A stretch of DNA of 44,797 nt from an uncultured Ruminiclostridium sp. (GTDB lineage Bacteria > Bacillota > Clostridia > Oscillospirales > Ruminococcaceae), in assembly GCA_947630175.1 (NCBI GenBank), contig CANRGJ010000015.1:1-44797 (forward strand), given 5' to 3'. The stretch's first letter is position 1; each line of letters starts with the position of its first letter. Under the pieces are notes generated by a model. It worked only from the letters and a program-made list of their open reading frames with translations, did not search any database and was not told where the DNA came from. This document shows, piece after piece, positions 32,141 through 40,557 of the stretch. The translations under genes were made by a program, and so were the position numbers.

Positions 32141-32901
32141 CAGCCCACGTCCAGCCAGGACAGGAGAAGATCTCGCTCTTTTCCCGCCATATTTTTGTAT
32201 TTCAGACCGCAGGCGGCGGCAAGGGGTATCCATTCCCGCAGGTAGCTCAGCTGTGAGCCGCTTTTTTCGCAGAATATGGCGAGGTAACGCTCCGCCGTTT
32301 CGGTGGAGGAAAAGGATAATTTCAAATAAGCGGTGGCGGCGTCAGCGGCGGAATTTCCCACGCAGGCGGCGGACCAGTCCACGACGAAAGCCTTGTCCAG
32401 CCCGTCGATAACTACGTTGTCGCCGCCGAAATTCCCGTGGCACAGCTTTTTGTGCTGTGGCATTGAGGCAAGGCGGGTGAGCAGCTCGTACTTTTTCACC
32501 TCGTCGGTGTCAAGCGCCTTGATGTCCTCCGTCATTTTGTCCCTCAGCAGGGGAAGTCCCTCTATATAGACGGAATTTACGCTCAACTGTGCGGAAGCCA
32601 GCAGCTCAAGATAATAATCCTGCTTGGCGGGATTTTCCTCTAAAAGCTGCTCCACGGTGAAGCCTTCGATATAGTCGGAAATTATCATAAATCGGTCGTC
32701 CGCCTTGGAAACGCCGTGTATCTTCGGCACGTTGAGTCCCGTTCCCGCCGCCATAGACTGAAACAAAGCCTCACGCAATATCAGCGGGGTGGGGCAGGTC
32801 TTGTCAAACAGCTTGTAAGCCTGGTCCCCTATTGAGAGGACTTCCGTTTTAGCGCCCGAATAAACGGACTCGGCGGTCTTTTTAAGTTCCTGATAAGTCA
32901 T
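32140..32901 (-). CDS. Aminoglycoside-phosphotransferase-fold protein with altered catalytic Asp
   Basis: This 253-residue protein has the APH/choline-kinase fold pattern: N-lobe with a Lys in YKLF (K30), hinge ISDYIEG at 75-80, Brenner-type loop HGNFGGDN at 155-162 and DWS at 175-177. In active members the loop is H.D....N; here position 157 is Asn (codon AAT), so the catalytic base is missing, although a DFG-equivalent Asp (D175) remains. It may be a weak kinase or a binding protein. It resembles the anaerobe family once listed as TIGR02172, which is not linked to antibiotic resistance. Ribosome site AAAGGAAA; it precedes the DUF1294 gene with overlap. Confidence 0.75.
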   Translation of the reverse strand: MTYQELKKTAESVYSGAKTEVLSIGDQAYKLFDKTCPTPLILREALFQSMAAGTGLNVPKIHGVSKADDRFMIISDYIEGFTVEQLLEENPAKQDYYLELLASAQLSVNSVYIEGLPLLRDKMTEDIKALDTDEVKKYELLTRLASMPQHKKLCHGNFGGDNVVIDGLDKAFVVDWSAACVGNSAADAATAYLKLSFSSTETAERYLAIFCEKSGSQLSYLREWIPLAAACGLKYKNMAGKERDLLLSWLDVG

Positions 32902-32943
32902 ATGGCGCTTTCCTTTCTTTGTTCTGTGTTTTCTCTTTTTGTA

Positions 32944-34065
32944 TTATTCTTCGCTGGGAGTGAATTTACCCACTAAAAGTGAAATTCCCGCCCCGAAAAT
33001 CAGGGCGATAAAGCCTATCCCCGTTTCAATATTAAGACCGAACCCCTCGGGCAGTATAGCGTACAGCGAGCCGAAGCAAAGCCCCAATATCGCGCTGAAC
33101 ACCATCAGGCGGTATTTTTTCAGCAGAAATCTTATCAGCTTTGCGCCGAACACCAGTCCTATCACCACGCCTATGGCGACAGGGATAAGCACGGCAAAGT
33201 TAAAGTCCTTGACTGCGCTGATAACGGTGGCGTAAGTACCCAGCAAAACCATTATGAATGAGCCGCTTACGCCGGGGATTATCATAGCTACCGCCGCGGC
33301 GACGGAGGCGAGAAGAATTATTGCTATAAAGCCGAAGCTTATCTTGACGCTGTATTCGGAGGAAAAGGCGGGAGCACTGTCCGCTTTTACGGTAAAGGTG
33401 ACGCTTTCTCCGTTTTTCAGCTCCGTTTCTTCCTTTGGAATTATCGTGTCGGGAGTGTCGTCAGGCACTGCTCCGAACCAGCTTAAAACAGTCTCCAGCT
33501 TTCCGCCCTTGTGGATAAAGTCCACGTTCCTCGAGATAAGGGAAACGTTTTCCCCCTCCTCAAGCTCAAGACTCCAGCTTTCCATATCCTGACCGCTGTT
33601 GTTGGTGAAAACTACGGTGTAGGAGCTTCCGTTTTCCGTCACGTTGACGGGAGCCTGCTCCCCGCTGCCGCCCTCAAGCACGGCAAGCCCCACCACCAGC
33701 GCCAGCGCGATAAGAAACGGCACGAAGCATATGGGGCGGAAATTTTCCTTTACCGTGGCGTTGCGCACTATCAGCGGGATACTGCCAAGAATAAGCCCTA
33801 TAAAGAACATATAGGTGGGGGTAGGGAATTTGCTGAACAGCAGGGAGATAACGTTGGAAAAGCCCACTATTCCCAGCACCGCCCCTATTGCAAAGAAGAT
33901 GAGAAATTTTATATTTTTCTTTATTTCCTTGAAGTCAAGCGCCAATGCCCCGCAAACCTTGTCGTAACAGCCGAAGGTCACCAGCATAGTGCCGCCGCTG
34001 ACTCCGGGGATAACGTTCGCTATGCCGAACACCGCGCCGTACAGAATACCCAGAAGATCTTTCAT
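32944..34065 (-). CDS. popT: PopT/DUF368 polyprenyl-phosphate transporter with inserted extracellular domain
   Basis: This 373-residue membrane protein has the DUF368 layout with an inverted-repeat pair of motifs, PGVSGG at 20-25 and PGVSGS at 264-269. DUF368 proteins recycle undecaprenyl phosphate to the inner face of the membrane for wall synthesis. The family is usually about 260-310 residues; here an extra segment (about 131-243) lies in the loop after the fourth span. It has beta-sandwich character (YTVVFTNNSGQDMESWSLELEE, LKNGESVTFTVKAD) and ends next to the fifth span, so it should sit outside the cell. The pattern resembles cellulose-binding-type or Ig-like beta-sandwiches, an inference from strand pattern only. 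The neighbouring PBP and this gene both serve the wall. Confidence 0.82.
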   Translation of the reverse strand: MKDLLGILYGAVFGIANVIPGVSGGTMLVTFGCYDKVCGALALDFKEIKKNIKFLIFFAIGAVLGIVGFSNVISLLFSKFPTPTYMFFIGLILGSIPLIVRNATVKENFRPICFVPFLIALALVVGLAVLEGGSGEQAPVNVTENGSSYTVVFTNNSGQDMESWSLELEEGENVSLISRNVDFIHKGGKLETVLSWFGAVPDDTPDTIIPKEETELKNGESVTFTVKADSAPAFSSEYSVKISFGFIAIILLASVAAAVAMIIPGVSGSFIMVLLGTYATVISAVKDFNFAVLIPVAIGVVIGLVFGAKLIRFLLKKYRLMVFSAILGLCFGSLYAILPEGFGLNIETGIGFIALIFGAGISLLVGKFTPSEE

Positions 34066-34116
34066 AATTTTTCCTTTTACGTTGATTTAAAACAATGTAT
34101 TCGCCTGTCCGCAGAA

Positions 34117-36585
34117 TTATTCCGTGAACTTTTTCTGCACCTCGCGCCAGAAGGTGAACAGGAAGGTTATCACCAAAGCGATGAGCAGGAGCAGAAGATC
34201 GGGCGGCTCAAAGCTGAACAGCCTGTTCAGGAAAGGAACGTATATCAGTACGAGGGAAACCAGGAACATTATCCCCGCCTGTAACATTCCCGCAAAGCTG
34301 CTGTTCTTGTCCTTCATCACCGAAACGAAGGTGCGGCGGCGGGACGTGAGCGTGAAGCCCTGCAACACGGTTCCCACCGTCATCATCATAAGCAGGACGG
34401 CTCTTTGCACGGCAGGGTCAAGCTCCAGCGTGAACAGGTAGAACAACGTTATGGCGATAGCCAGCGTTCCTCCCATTATAAATGAACGGAGGAAAAAGCC
34501 CTTGTTCATAATGCCCTTTCTGATATAGCCGCTGGAAATAAAGTCGGAGCGCAGGTCCCCCGTGTTCCCCACCAGAGTTGAGGCGGCGACGGGAAATACC
34601 ACGAAGGAAAGCAAAGCGGGAAGAATGGGGAGAGAAAGCACTGCTCCGCCCACTGCCACAGCCACCACCGCAAAGATCGCGAGGGCGGCGTGAGCAGACA
34701 AAAGCAGGTTCAGCGCGCTTTTTATATTGCGGTGTATCTGTCTGCTCTCCTTGATTGCGTCCGCGACGGCGAGGAAGTTGTCGTCCCCCATAAGCAGGTC
34801 GCAGCTTTCGCAGGCGGCGGGAGTTGAGCTGCTGCTGGACGCTATCCCCACGTCGGATTCCTCAAGCAGCTCCACATCGTCGGAGCCCGTTCCAACCATA
34901 GCCACGGTTTCGCCGCTGTCCTTCAGCATTTTCACCACCTGGAGCCTTTGCTGAGGGGTGACTCGGGCAAAAATGCCAACCTTATCCAGATCGGGGAAAG
35001 GTCCCTCTCCGCTGTATTCCTCAAGCTCCGCGCCTGTTACTGTCTGCGTGCTTTGCAGGCCTATCTGTCTGCCCACGGCGGCGGCAGCCTCCTCGTTGTC
35101 GCCTGTTATCATAATTACGCGGACGCCCGACCTTATGCAGGATTTAACCGCATAGGGAACGGTGTCGCGAGTGGTGTTCTCAAGGGCGACCAGACCGATG
35201 TATTCGTATCTTATGTCGGACAGCTTTTCAGGCGCGGCGTCCTGCGGGGCGAGAGTGGCGTAAGCCACCGCCAGCACCTGCCGTCCCTGTTTGGTGTAGG
35301 ACTGCCGTTTCTGCTGGATATAGTGTATCTCGTCAGGCTCTATCTCGCACAGGGCAAGGATCTCTTCGGGACTGCCCTTTATGCAGAGCAGCTTCTGCCC
35401 GTTTATCTCCCAGAGATTTCCCGCCATTTTTGCATTTTCGGTAAAGGGGTAGGAGGCTATCCTGCGGTTGGAGAAAAGCTCCTTGGAATCTGCCCCGCCG
35501 AAAGCGGCGTAAAGCAGTATCGCCTTTTCCTCCGCAAGAGTGGGAGTGGGCTCGCAGGCTAAAACGCACACGTTGGTGAACAGACGGTTGTTTTCGGTGA
35601 ACACGTCCGCCACCTCGATATGGCTCTTTGTGACAGTGCCCGTCTTTTCCACGCAAATGCAGGTGATAGCGCTGAGCTGTTCCACCGTGCCGATGTTTTT
35701 CACAAGGGCGTGATGACGGCTCATTGAGGACGCGCCGTCAAGGTAGATGAGCCGTACCAGCTTGTCCGCCTGAGAGGGGATAAAGCAGATCCCTACCGAA
35801 ACGGCGGGGAGAACTATCTGCGTCAGCACCTGGATATAGTCGGTTATCTCCCCCGCCCTCAGAAAGCAGACGAAAGCGGTTATGACTGCGGCGGCTAAGC
35901 CAACGATGCACATTATCCTGCTGGGCTTTTTCAGACTTTCCTCTATGCGGGAGCCTGTCCTCGTTTCGTGGCGCTTGATAACTGCGTCCTCGCCTGTGGC
36001 GAATACGCGGGCGATAAGGCTTCCGCTTAAAATAAGGGTATTCTTGTAGATACAGGTGGATTTCGGCAGAGCGTTGCCGCTGTCTGCGCCTGGTCTTTTC
36101 ACTGCGGGAGAGGAGTCGCCTGTGATAAGGCTTTCGTCCACGGTCAGGTCCTCCGACTCAAGCAGATGTGCGTCGGCGGGAACGCGCTCCCCGCCCTGGA
36201 GCACGATTATATCGTCGGGAACTATGTTTTCCTTGCGGATAAGGGTAAGCTCCCCGTCTCTTATAACGCGGAATTTCATACCCGCCAGCTTTTTCACCAG
36301 CTCCTGCCGTTCAAACAGGCGGAGCTGCCATATTGCGTCCCCCGCCGTCAGCATAACGGTGAGCAGGAGCATTACTGCTCCCAAGGTGAACTGTCCCGCC
36401 GCAAAAAGCAGTATTGCGGCAACAGCTTGCGCGAAAAAGCGCGGGGTAAGTATGGCTTTTTTCAGGCTGTACGGCGGCTGGGGTGAAATGCGGTCGTCGT
36501 TGGAGCCGTACATTTTCAGGTTTTCCTCCGCCTGCGCCGTTGTCAGTCCGTTGTAATCGCCTTTGAAATTAAGTATCTGTGACAT
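34117..36585 (-). CDS. P-type ATPase homologue lacking catalytic residues (probable pseudoenzyme)
   Basis: The 822-residue protein has the full P2-type architecture: N-terminal cation-ATPase segment, spans from about 50, A-domain, P/N-domains 300-600 and six C-terminal spans. Key residues are changed. The phosphorylated Asp of DKTGT is Glu (E313 in VEKTGTVT, codon GAA); the Mg-site motif GDGxND is GTGSDD (T566); the A-domain TGES is TGDS (D157); and the transport-site PEGLP region reads FIPSQ (268-272). KGSPE (403-407), ITGDN (493-497) and ARVTP (540-544) are kept. The frame is open for its whole length, so this is not simple decay. It cannot follow the normal phosphoenzyme cycle; a role as sensor, scaffold or regulator is an inference. 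GAGGAA site and a promoter upstream. Confidence 0.85.
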   Translation of the reverse strand: MSQILNFKGDYNGLTTAQAEENLKMYGSNDDRISPQPPYSLKKAILTPRFFAQAVAAILLFAAGQFTLGAVMLLLTVMLTAGDAIWQLRLFERQELVKKLAGMKFRVIRDGELTLIRKENIVPDDIIVLQGGERVPADAHLLESEDLTVDESLITGDSSPAVKRPGADSGNALPKSTCIYKNTLILSGSLIARVFATGEDAVIKRHETRTGSRIEESLKKPSRIMCIVGLAAAVITAFVCFLRAGEITDYIQVLTQIVLPAVSVGICFIPSQADKLVRLIYLDGASSMSRHHALVKNIGTVEQLSAITCICVEKTGTVTKSHIEVADVFTENNRLFTNVCVLACEPTPTLAEEKAILLYAAFGGADSKELFSNRRIASYPFTENAKMAGNLWEINGQKLLCIKGSPEEILALCEIEPDEIHYIQQKRQSYTKQGRQVLAVAYATLAPQDAAPEKLSDIRYEYIGLVALENTTRDTVPYAVKSCIRSGVRVIMITGDNEEAAAAVGRQIGLQSTQTVTGAELEEYSGEGPFPDLDKVGIFARVTPQQRLQVVKMLKDSGETVAMVGTGSDDVELLEESDVGIASSSSSTPAACESCDLLMGDDNFLAVADAIKESRQIHRNIKSALNLLLSAHAALAIFAVVAVAVGGAVLSLPILPALLSFVVFPVAASTLVGNTGDLRSDFISSGYIRKGIMNKGFFLRSFIMGGTLAIAITLFYLFTLELDPAVQRAVLLMMMTVGTVLQGFTLTSRRRTFVSVMKDKNSSFAGMLQAGIMFLVSLVLIYVPFLNRLFSFEPPDLLLLLIALVITFLFTFWREVQKKFTE

Positions 36586-36651
36586 TTATTCCTCGTATAT
36601 TTTTGTTATTTTAAGGTTTTATTTTTGTGCATAGTGCTTATAGTTATTTTT

Positions 36652-36680
36652 ATTATACCATAAATATGTATTTAAGTAAA
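36652..36680 (-). promoter_or_regulatory. Promoter of the P-type ATPase-like gene
   Basis: On the minus strand TTTACT, 17 bp, TATAAT, about 67 bp before the start codon. Confidence 0.65.
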
Positions 36681-36710
36681 CACTTTTTTCACATTTTCTG
36701 CAAAACAAAT

Positions 36711-37083
36711 ACAGTTGACAGTGTACAGTTGACAGTTGTGGTGTCCAGTACTTTCGGCAAGCCGAAAGTACGATCCAACATTGCTTGGATTGCCCTAAAG
36801 GCAATCCATATTGCTTCGCAATACTGCAATATTGGACACGTTCGCGGACAGATCGGGATTTCCTTCTGCTCGTCTTTCACGTCTGCTCCTACGCGCGGCT
36901 TCGCCGCCCGGGACAAGCAGTTGTGCGCTTAAGGAACAAAGTGAAAGCCGACCTGTGAAAGTCCCGCACAAGAAAATAAAAAACGGCAGGCACATAAATT
37001 CGCACCTGCCATTCCAATCCCATTTTTCGCCAAAGGCGAAAAATTCCACAACTGTACACTGTCAACTGTACACTGTAAACTGT
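36711..37083. repeat. Large composite heptad-ended element
   Basis: Heptads at the left (ACAGTTGACAGTGTACAG) and inverted ones at the right, which abut the mazF stop codon. Contents in order: hairpin GTACTTTCGG/CCGAAAGTAC, three-way junction (36774-36836), a GCGGCTTCGCCGCCC-GGGACAAGCAG end of the multi-hairpin family, hairpin GGCAGG/CCTGCC and TTTTTCGCC-aaa-GGCGAAAAA. Several module types are nested in one element. No gene is supported in 36586-37084. Confidence 0.8.
36774..36836 (+). repeat. Three-way-junction element, copy 5
   Basis: Outer TCCAACATTGC with GCAATATTGGA, hairpins TGGATTGCC-ctaaa-GGCAATCCA and ATTGC-ttc-GCAAT; nearly the same as the copy at 14733. Confidence 0.85.
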
Positions 37084-37084
37084 C

Positions 37085-37429
37085 TCATTCCAGTCCAAAA
37101 CTTACCGACAACGCATTGTCCACCCTGTGCATAGCGTCGTTGTCCAGCTCGCCCATTCTCTCTTTCAGCCTTTTCTTGTCTAATGTACGGACCTGCTCCA
37201 GCAGAACGATAGAGTCCTTGGCAAGCCCGTAGCGTTCTGCGTCCAGAGATATGTGGGTGGGCAATCTGGACTTTTCCTTCTGACTTGTTATCGCCGCCGC
37301 TATCACAGTGGGAGAGTGGCGGTTGCCCATATCGTTCTGGACTATCAGCACGGGTCTTACTCCGCCTTGCTCGGAGCCGACCACGGGACTGAGGTCCGCA
37401 TAATAAATTTCTCCTCTTTTTACTGTCAT
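37085..37429 (-). CDS. mazF: MazF/PemK-family endoribonuclease toxin
   Basis: The 114-residue protein is collinear with NdoA/Maz[21 protein letters not shown] start, RPVLIVQND with catalytic Arg25, and AITSQ with Thr48, both in the positions known from Bacillus NdoA. It would cut mRNA at specific short sites. No antitoxin-sized gene is seen directly upstream (37430-37680), where mazE normally lies, so the toxin is either controlled by a distant antitoxin or expressed without one. Ribosome site AAAGGAAAAG. The stop TGA is followed without a gap by the heptad end of the composite element. Confidence 0.92.
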   Translation of the reverse strand: MTVKRGEIYYADLSPVVGSEQGGVRPVLIVQNDMGNRHSPTVIAAAITSQKEKSRLPTHISLDAERYGLAKDSIVLLEQVRTLDKKRLKERMGELDNDAMHRVDNALSVSFGLE

Positions 37430-37597
37430 TTTTCTTTTCCTTTCGTAATTTGCCTGTGGAACGTCAGGTTTTTCCCTGCATATCTATTGTTGACCGCATA
37501 TGGAAAAATATTCGGAAATTTTTTCAAAAGGGGAAAACGGTAAATTCCCCTTTAACATTTTATTAACTACGTCGGGGTTTGGTGAATTTTTCCCGTA

Positions 37598-37625
37598 TTG
37601 ACTTTCACCGTATTTCTGATATAAT
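37598..37625 (+). promoter_or_regulatory. Promoter of the SGNH lipoprotein gene
   Basis: TTGACT, 16 bp, TATAAT, about 50 bp before the ribosome site GGAGGA. Confidence 0.75.
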
Positions 37626-37683
37626 TATTATAGGATATAATATAGTGAAAAAGCGGCGTTTTGCCGTTATGGAGGAAAACATT

Positions 37684-39042
37684 ATGAAAAAATTTATCTG
37701 TATCACGCTGGCGCTGGCTTTGCTTGCGCTGGGCGGCTGCAATAACGGCGAGACGGAGGGGACCCAGAGTGGAGATAATTCCCAGAGCTCTCAGAGCTCC
37801 GAAAGCTCACAAAGCTCCGAAAGCGCCGAGAACAGCAGCAGCGCCGAAAACAATGAAACGGGAGAGGTGACCTATGTGGACAGCTTTGGCGAAAATCCCT
37901 CTGTTGTTACCTCGGAATATCCCACAACCGAGCCTACCGAGGGAATGAGCGAGGAGGAGCAAAGGCAGCTTATGATAGACAACAGCCTGATGTCTATGGG
38001 CGATACCTCGAGAATGGTAAAGGTGCTGCAAAAGGCGGCGTCAGGCGAGGAGATAACCATAGGCTACATAGGCGGCTCTATCACCGAGGGAATGACCGTA
38101 GGTGCAGAGAAATGCTGGGCAAAGCTCACGTATGAAGCCTTGTGCGAAATGTACCCCGATACAAAGATAAACTATGTAAATGCGGGGCTCAGCGGCACGC
38201 CCTCAGTGCTTGGCGTGGTGAGAGCAGAGAGAGACCTGTACTCCGAATACACCCCCGACATCGTTTTCGTGGAATTTGCGGTGAACGACGGCGGCGAACA
38301 GATATACAAGGACAGCTACGAAAGCCTTGTGAGAAAGCTGCTGGAAAAGGAAAACGACCCTGCAGTGGTACTGCTGTTCACCGTACTGAAAAACGAATAC
38401 AGCTGTCAGCCCTGGATGACTATGGTGGGCGAGCACTATAATTTACCTATGATAAGCGTGGGCAACGCCATAAATCCTATGTTCCATGCGGGACTTATAA
38501 AGTGGGAGGATTATTCCGATGACGAATCCCACCCCAACTTGTGGGGACACGAGCTGCTTAAAGATTTCAATATGAATTATTTCAACAAGGTAAAGGAGAT
38601 CGCGGATCAGGAAACTGCTCCCGAGATCCCCGCCCTGCCTGAAGACACGATATATTCCGACGCTTATAAGGGAATGAAGCTGCTGGAAAGGGACGAGATG
38701 AACGCCGAAGTTGAGGGTCTCAGAGAGGCGGACACCATAATCGCCACCTTCAACAACGGCTGGACCACCAGAGATGCTGACGGCTCAAGCGTCAAATTCA
38801 CGGCGGAATTCAGGACCCTGTTCCTTATATTCAATTGCAAAAACAGCGACAAATACGGCAATGCAGACGTTTATATCGACGGCGTGAAGGTGAAGACCTT
38901 AAGCTCGGGACGTTCAGGCGGCTGGGGAAATCCAGAGGCGGACATAGCCTGGTCGGGGGAAAAGAGCGCATCTCATGAGGTCGAGATAAAGATAGAGGAC
39001 GGAAAATATTATGGCTTCCTTGGCGTAGGTATCAGTGACTGA
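37684..39042 (+). CDS. SGNH/GDSL-family esterase lipoprotein
   Basis: I chose ATG 37684 (ribosome site GGAGGA at 37671), which starts a lipoprotein signal MKKFICITLALALLALGGC with lipidated Cys19. A Ser/Glu/Asn linker follows to about residue 65. The hydrolase domain shows block I IGGSITEG (nucleophile Ser132), block II NAGLSGTP with Gly, block III VEFAVND (Asn201) and block V DDESH (Asp280, His283). The C-terminal domain (about 350-452) is beta-rich with YGNADVYIDGVKVKT, as in CE2/SGNH esterases with a jelly-roll attached. It probably deacetylates cell-wall or plant polysaccharide at the cell surface. Monocistronic, or followed by the DUF3810 gene. Confidence 0.88.
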   Translation: MKKFICITLALALLALGGCNNGETEGTQSGDNSQSSQSSESSQSSESAENSSSAENNETGEVTYVDSFGENPSVVTSEYPTTEPTEGMSEEEQRQLMIDNSLMSMGDTSRMVKVLQKAASGEEITIGYIGGSITEGMTVGAEKCWAKLTYEALCEMYPDTKINYVNAGLSGTPSVLGVVRAERDLYSEYTPDIVFVEFAVNDGGEQIYKDSYESLVRKLLEKENDPAVVLLFTVLKNEYSCQPWMTMVGEHYNLPMISVGNAINPMFHAGLIKWEDYSDDESHPNLWGHELLKDFNMNYFNKVKEIADQETAPEIPALPEDTIYSDAYKGMKLLERDEMNAEVEGLREADTIIATFNNGWTTRDADGSSVKFTAEFRTLFLIFNCKNSDKYGNADVYIDGVKVKTLSSGRSGGWGNPEADIAWSGEKSASHEVEIKIEDGKYYGFLGVGISD

Positions 39043-39130
39043 GCTTCTTCTGAAATTATGATAGCACGGCGTGACAGTGCAAAACAATGAAAATTTTTCG
39101 GCGCAAAAGCGGCGACAAGGAAAAAAGAGT

Positions 39131-40285
39131 ATGGCGGAGCAGGGCAGGGAAGATACTCCCAAAAAAGAAAAAAAGCCGCTTTCAAAGCGGGGAAAACATA
39201 TGCTCATTCGATGGACGGCGGCGGCAGTTATGACGCTGCTGTCCTTTGCTGTGCTTTTTGCCGCAAGGTCAAGCACCACCTTTGCCGACTGGTTCGACGC
39301 TTATGTTTACCCTGTGTTTTCCGGGATAGGCTCACGGCTGTGGGGGCTTTTCCCCTTTTCGGCGGGGGAATTTTTCGTTATCCTGTTCATTGCGGCGGTT
39401 TTAGCGGGAATAGTTTTGCTGGTGATATTCGTGATAAGGGGAAAGGGACTCCGACTGCTCACCCTGTTCGGCGGGCTTTCCTACGGTGGAATAGCGGCGG
39501 CGGTGCTTTTCCTGCTGATGACCTTCAACTGCCTTGTCAATTACAGCAGAACGCCTTTTTCCGCATACAGCGGGCTGACGCTGAGGACCTATTCCAAGGA
39601 GGAGCTTAAGGAATATACGGAGTATCTTATCGCTCAGGCAAATCAGTGCGCCGAAAAAGTCCAGCTTGACGAAAACGGCAGGGCGATGAAGCCTGAGGAA
39701 TTTGACCGTCTGGCGATAGAGGCGATGGAAAAGCAGGGGCAGAAATACCCCGTTCTTGATACATACTATCCAAAGCCAAAGGCGGTGGTGTTTTCTTCGG
39801 TGATGTCCGCCTTTGATACGGCGGGGATATACTTTCCCATAACGGTGGAGGCGAACTACAATCAGGCTATGCCCGTTTCCTCCCAGGGCTTTACCGCCTG
39901 CCACGAGCTGAGCCATCTCAGCGGCTTTATCCGTGAGGACGAGGCGAATTTCATTGCGTTCATCGCCTGCCGTGACAGCGGGGACGAATATTTCAGATAC
40001 AGCGGGTATCTGGGCGCTCTCACCTACACGCTGAACGCATACAACACTGTCGCCTCAAAGGAGGAATATTATCAGGTCTACGCACAAATTTCCCCTGTGA
40101 TAACGGCGGAATTTGCGTACAGGAACGAATACTGGGCGCAGTACAGGGACAAGGGTACGTATAAGACTGCCGCCGCTGTGAACAACGCTTATCTCCAGGC
40201 GAACGGGCAGACGGACGGCTCAAGGAGCTACGGGAGAATGGTGGACCTGCTGCTGGCGGAATACTTTGGGGAGCAGCAGCCTTGA
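39131..40285 (+). CDS. DUF3810 membrane-anchored metallopeptidase-like protein
   Basis: I chose ATG 39131; a GTG 60 bp upstream lacks a ribosome site, while the selected start has a weak AAGGA. The 384-residue protein has a basic cytoplasmic start, three membrane segments (about 27-45, 78-103, 111-135) and an extracellular or luminal domain. HELSH at 258-262 with downstream Glu271 in EDEANF forms a gluzincin-like zinc site, as in the DUF3810 family. Substrate unknown. The gene follows the SGNH lipoprotein by 88 bp. An array of strong hairpins follows its stop. Confidence 0.8.
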   Translation: MAEQGREDTPKKEKKPLSKRGKHMLIRWTAAAVMTLLSFAVLFAARSSTTFADWFDAYVYPVFSGIGSRLWGLFPFSAGEFFVILFIAAVLAGIVLLVIFVIRGKGLRLLTLFGGLSYGGIAAAVLFLLMTFNCLVNYSRTPFSAYSGLTLRTYSKEELKEYTEYLIAQANQCAEKVQLDENGRAMKPEEFDRLAIEAMEKQGQKYPVLDTYYPKPKAVVFSSVMSAFDTAGIYFPITVEANYNQAMPVSSQGFTACHELSHLSGFIREDEANFIAFIACRDSGDEYFRYSGYLGALTYTLNAYNTVASKEEYYQVYAQISPVITAEFAYRNEYWAQYRDKGTYKTAAAVNNAYLQANGQTDGSRSYGRMVDLLLAEYFGEQQP

Positions 40286-40324
40286 GATAAAGGGAAGAAG
40301 TGCGTTGTTCAGAGTGTTGTGCCA

Positions 40325-40426
40325 GCGGCGAAGCCGCCGACGCCGAAGGCGTCGGGCAAGCCTGCGCAGCAGGCTTGCTGTTTGCCCGCGAAGCGGGCAA
40401 ACACGGCTTCGCCGCCTGCGTAGGAG
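40325..40426. repeat. Multi-hairpin element, copy 2
   Basis: Outer GCGGCGAAGCCG with CGGCTTCGCCGC; inner hairpins GACGCC-gaa-GGCGTC, GCAAGCCTGC-gca-GCAGGCTTGC and TGTTTGCCCGC-gaa-GCGGGCAAACA. The third hairpin differs from copy 3 (42870) by paired changes (TTTG/CAAA for CTTG/CAAG). No gene is supported in 40286-40557. Confidence 0.85.
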
Positions 40427-40557
40427 CAGGCGTGAAAGATACGCAGGCGGCAAAACCTTTCTTAAGCACAACAAAATTTCAAAAGCGCTCCTGATAAATT
40501 ACGACCCCCGCTTTTACAAGCAATCAAATAAACCCATTCAAAAGGACGTATACAACA

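Noticed and set aside
32140-32901. Aminoglycoside resistance gene
   Set aside because: Only the general kinase fold is shared; the catalytic Asp is missing and the family is common in anaerobes without resistance.
34117-36585. P-type ATPase as a decayed pseudogene
   Set aside because: The frame is intact over 822 codons with a good promoter and ribosome site; only catalytic positions are changed, which fits a pseudoenzyme better.
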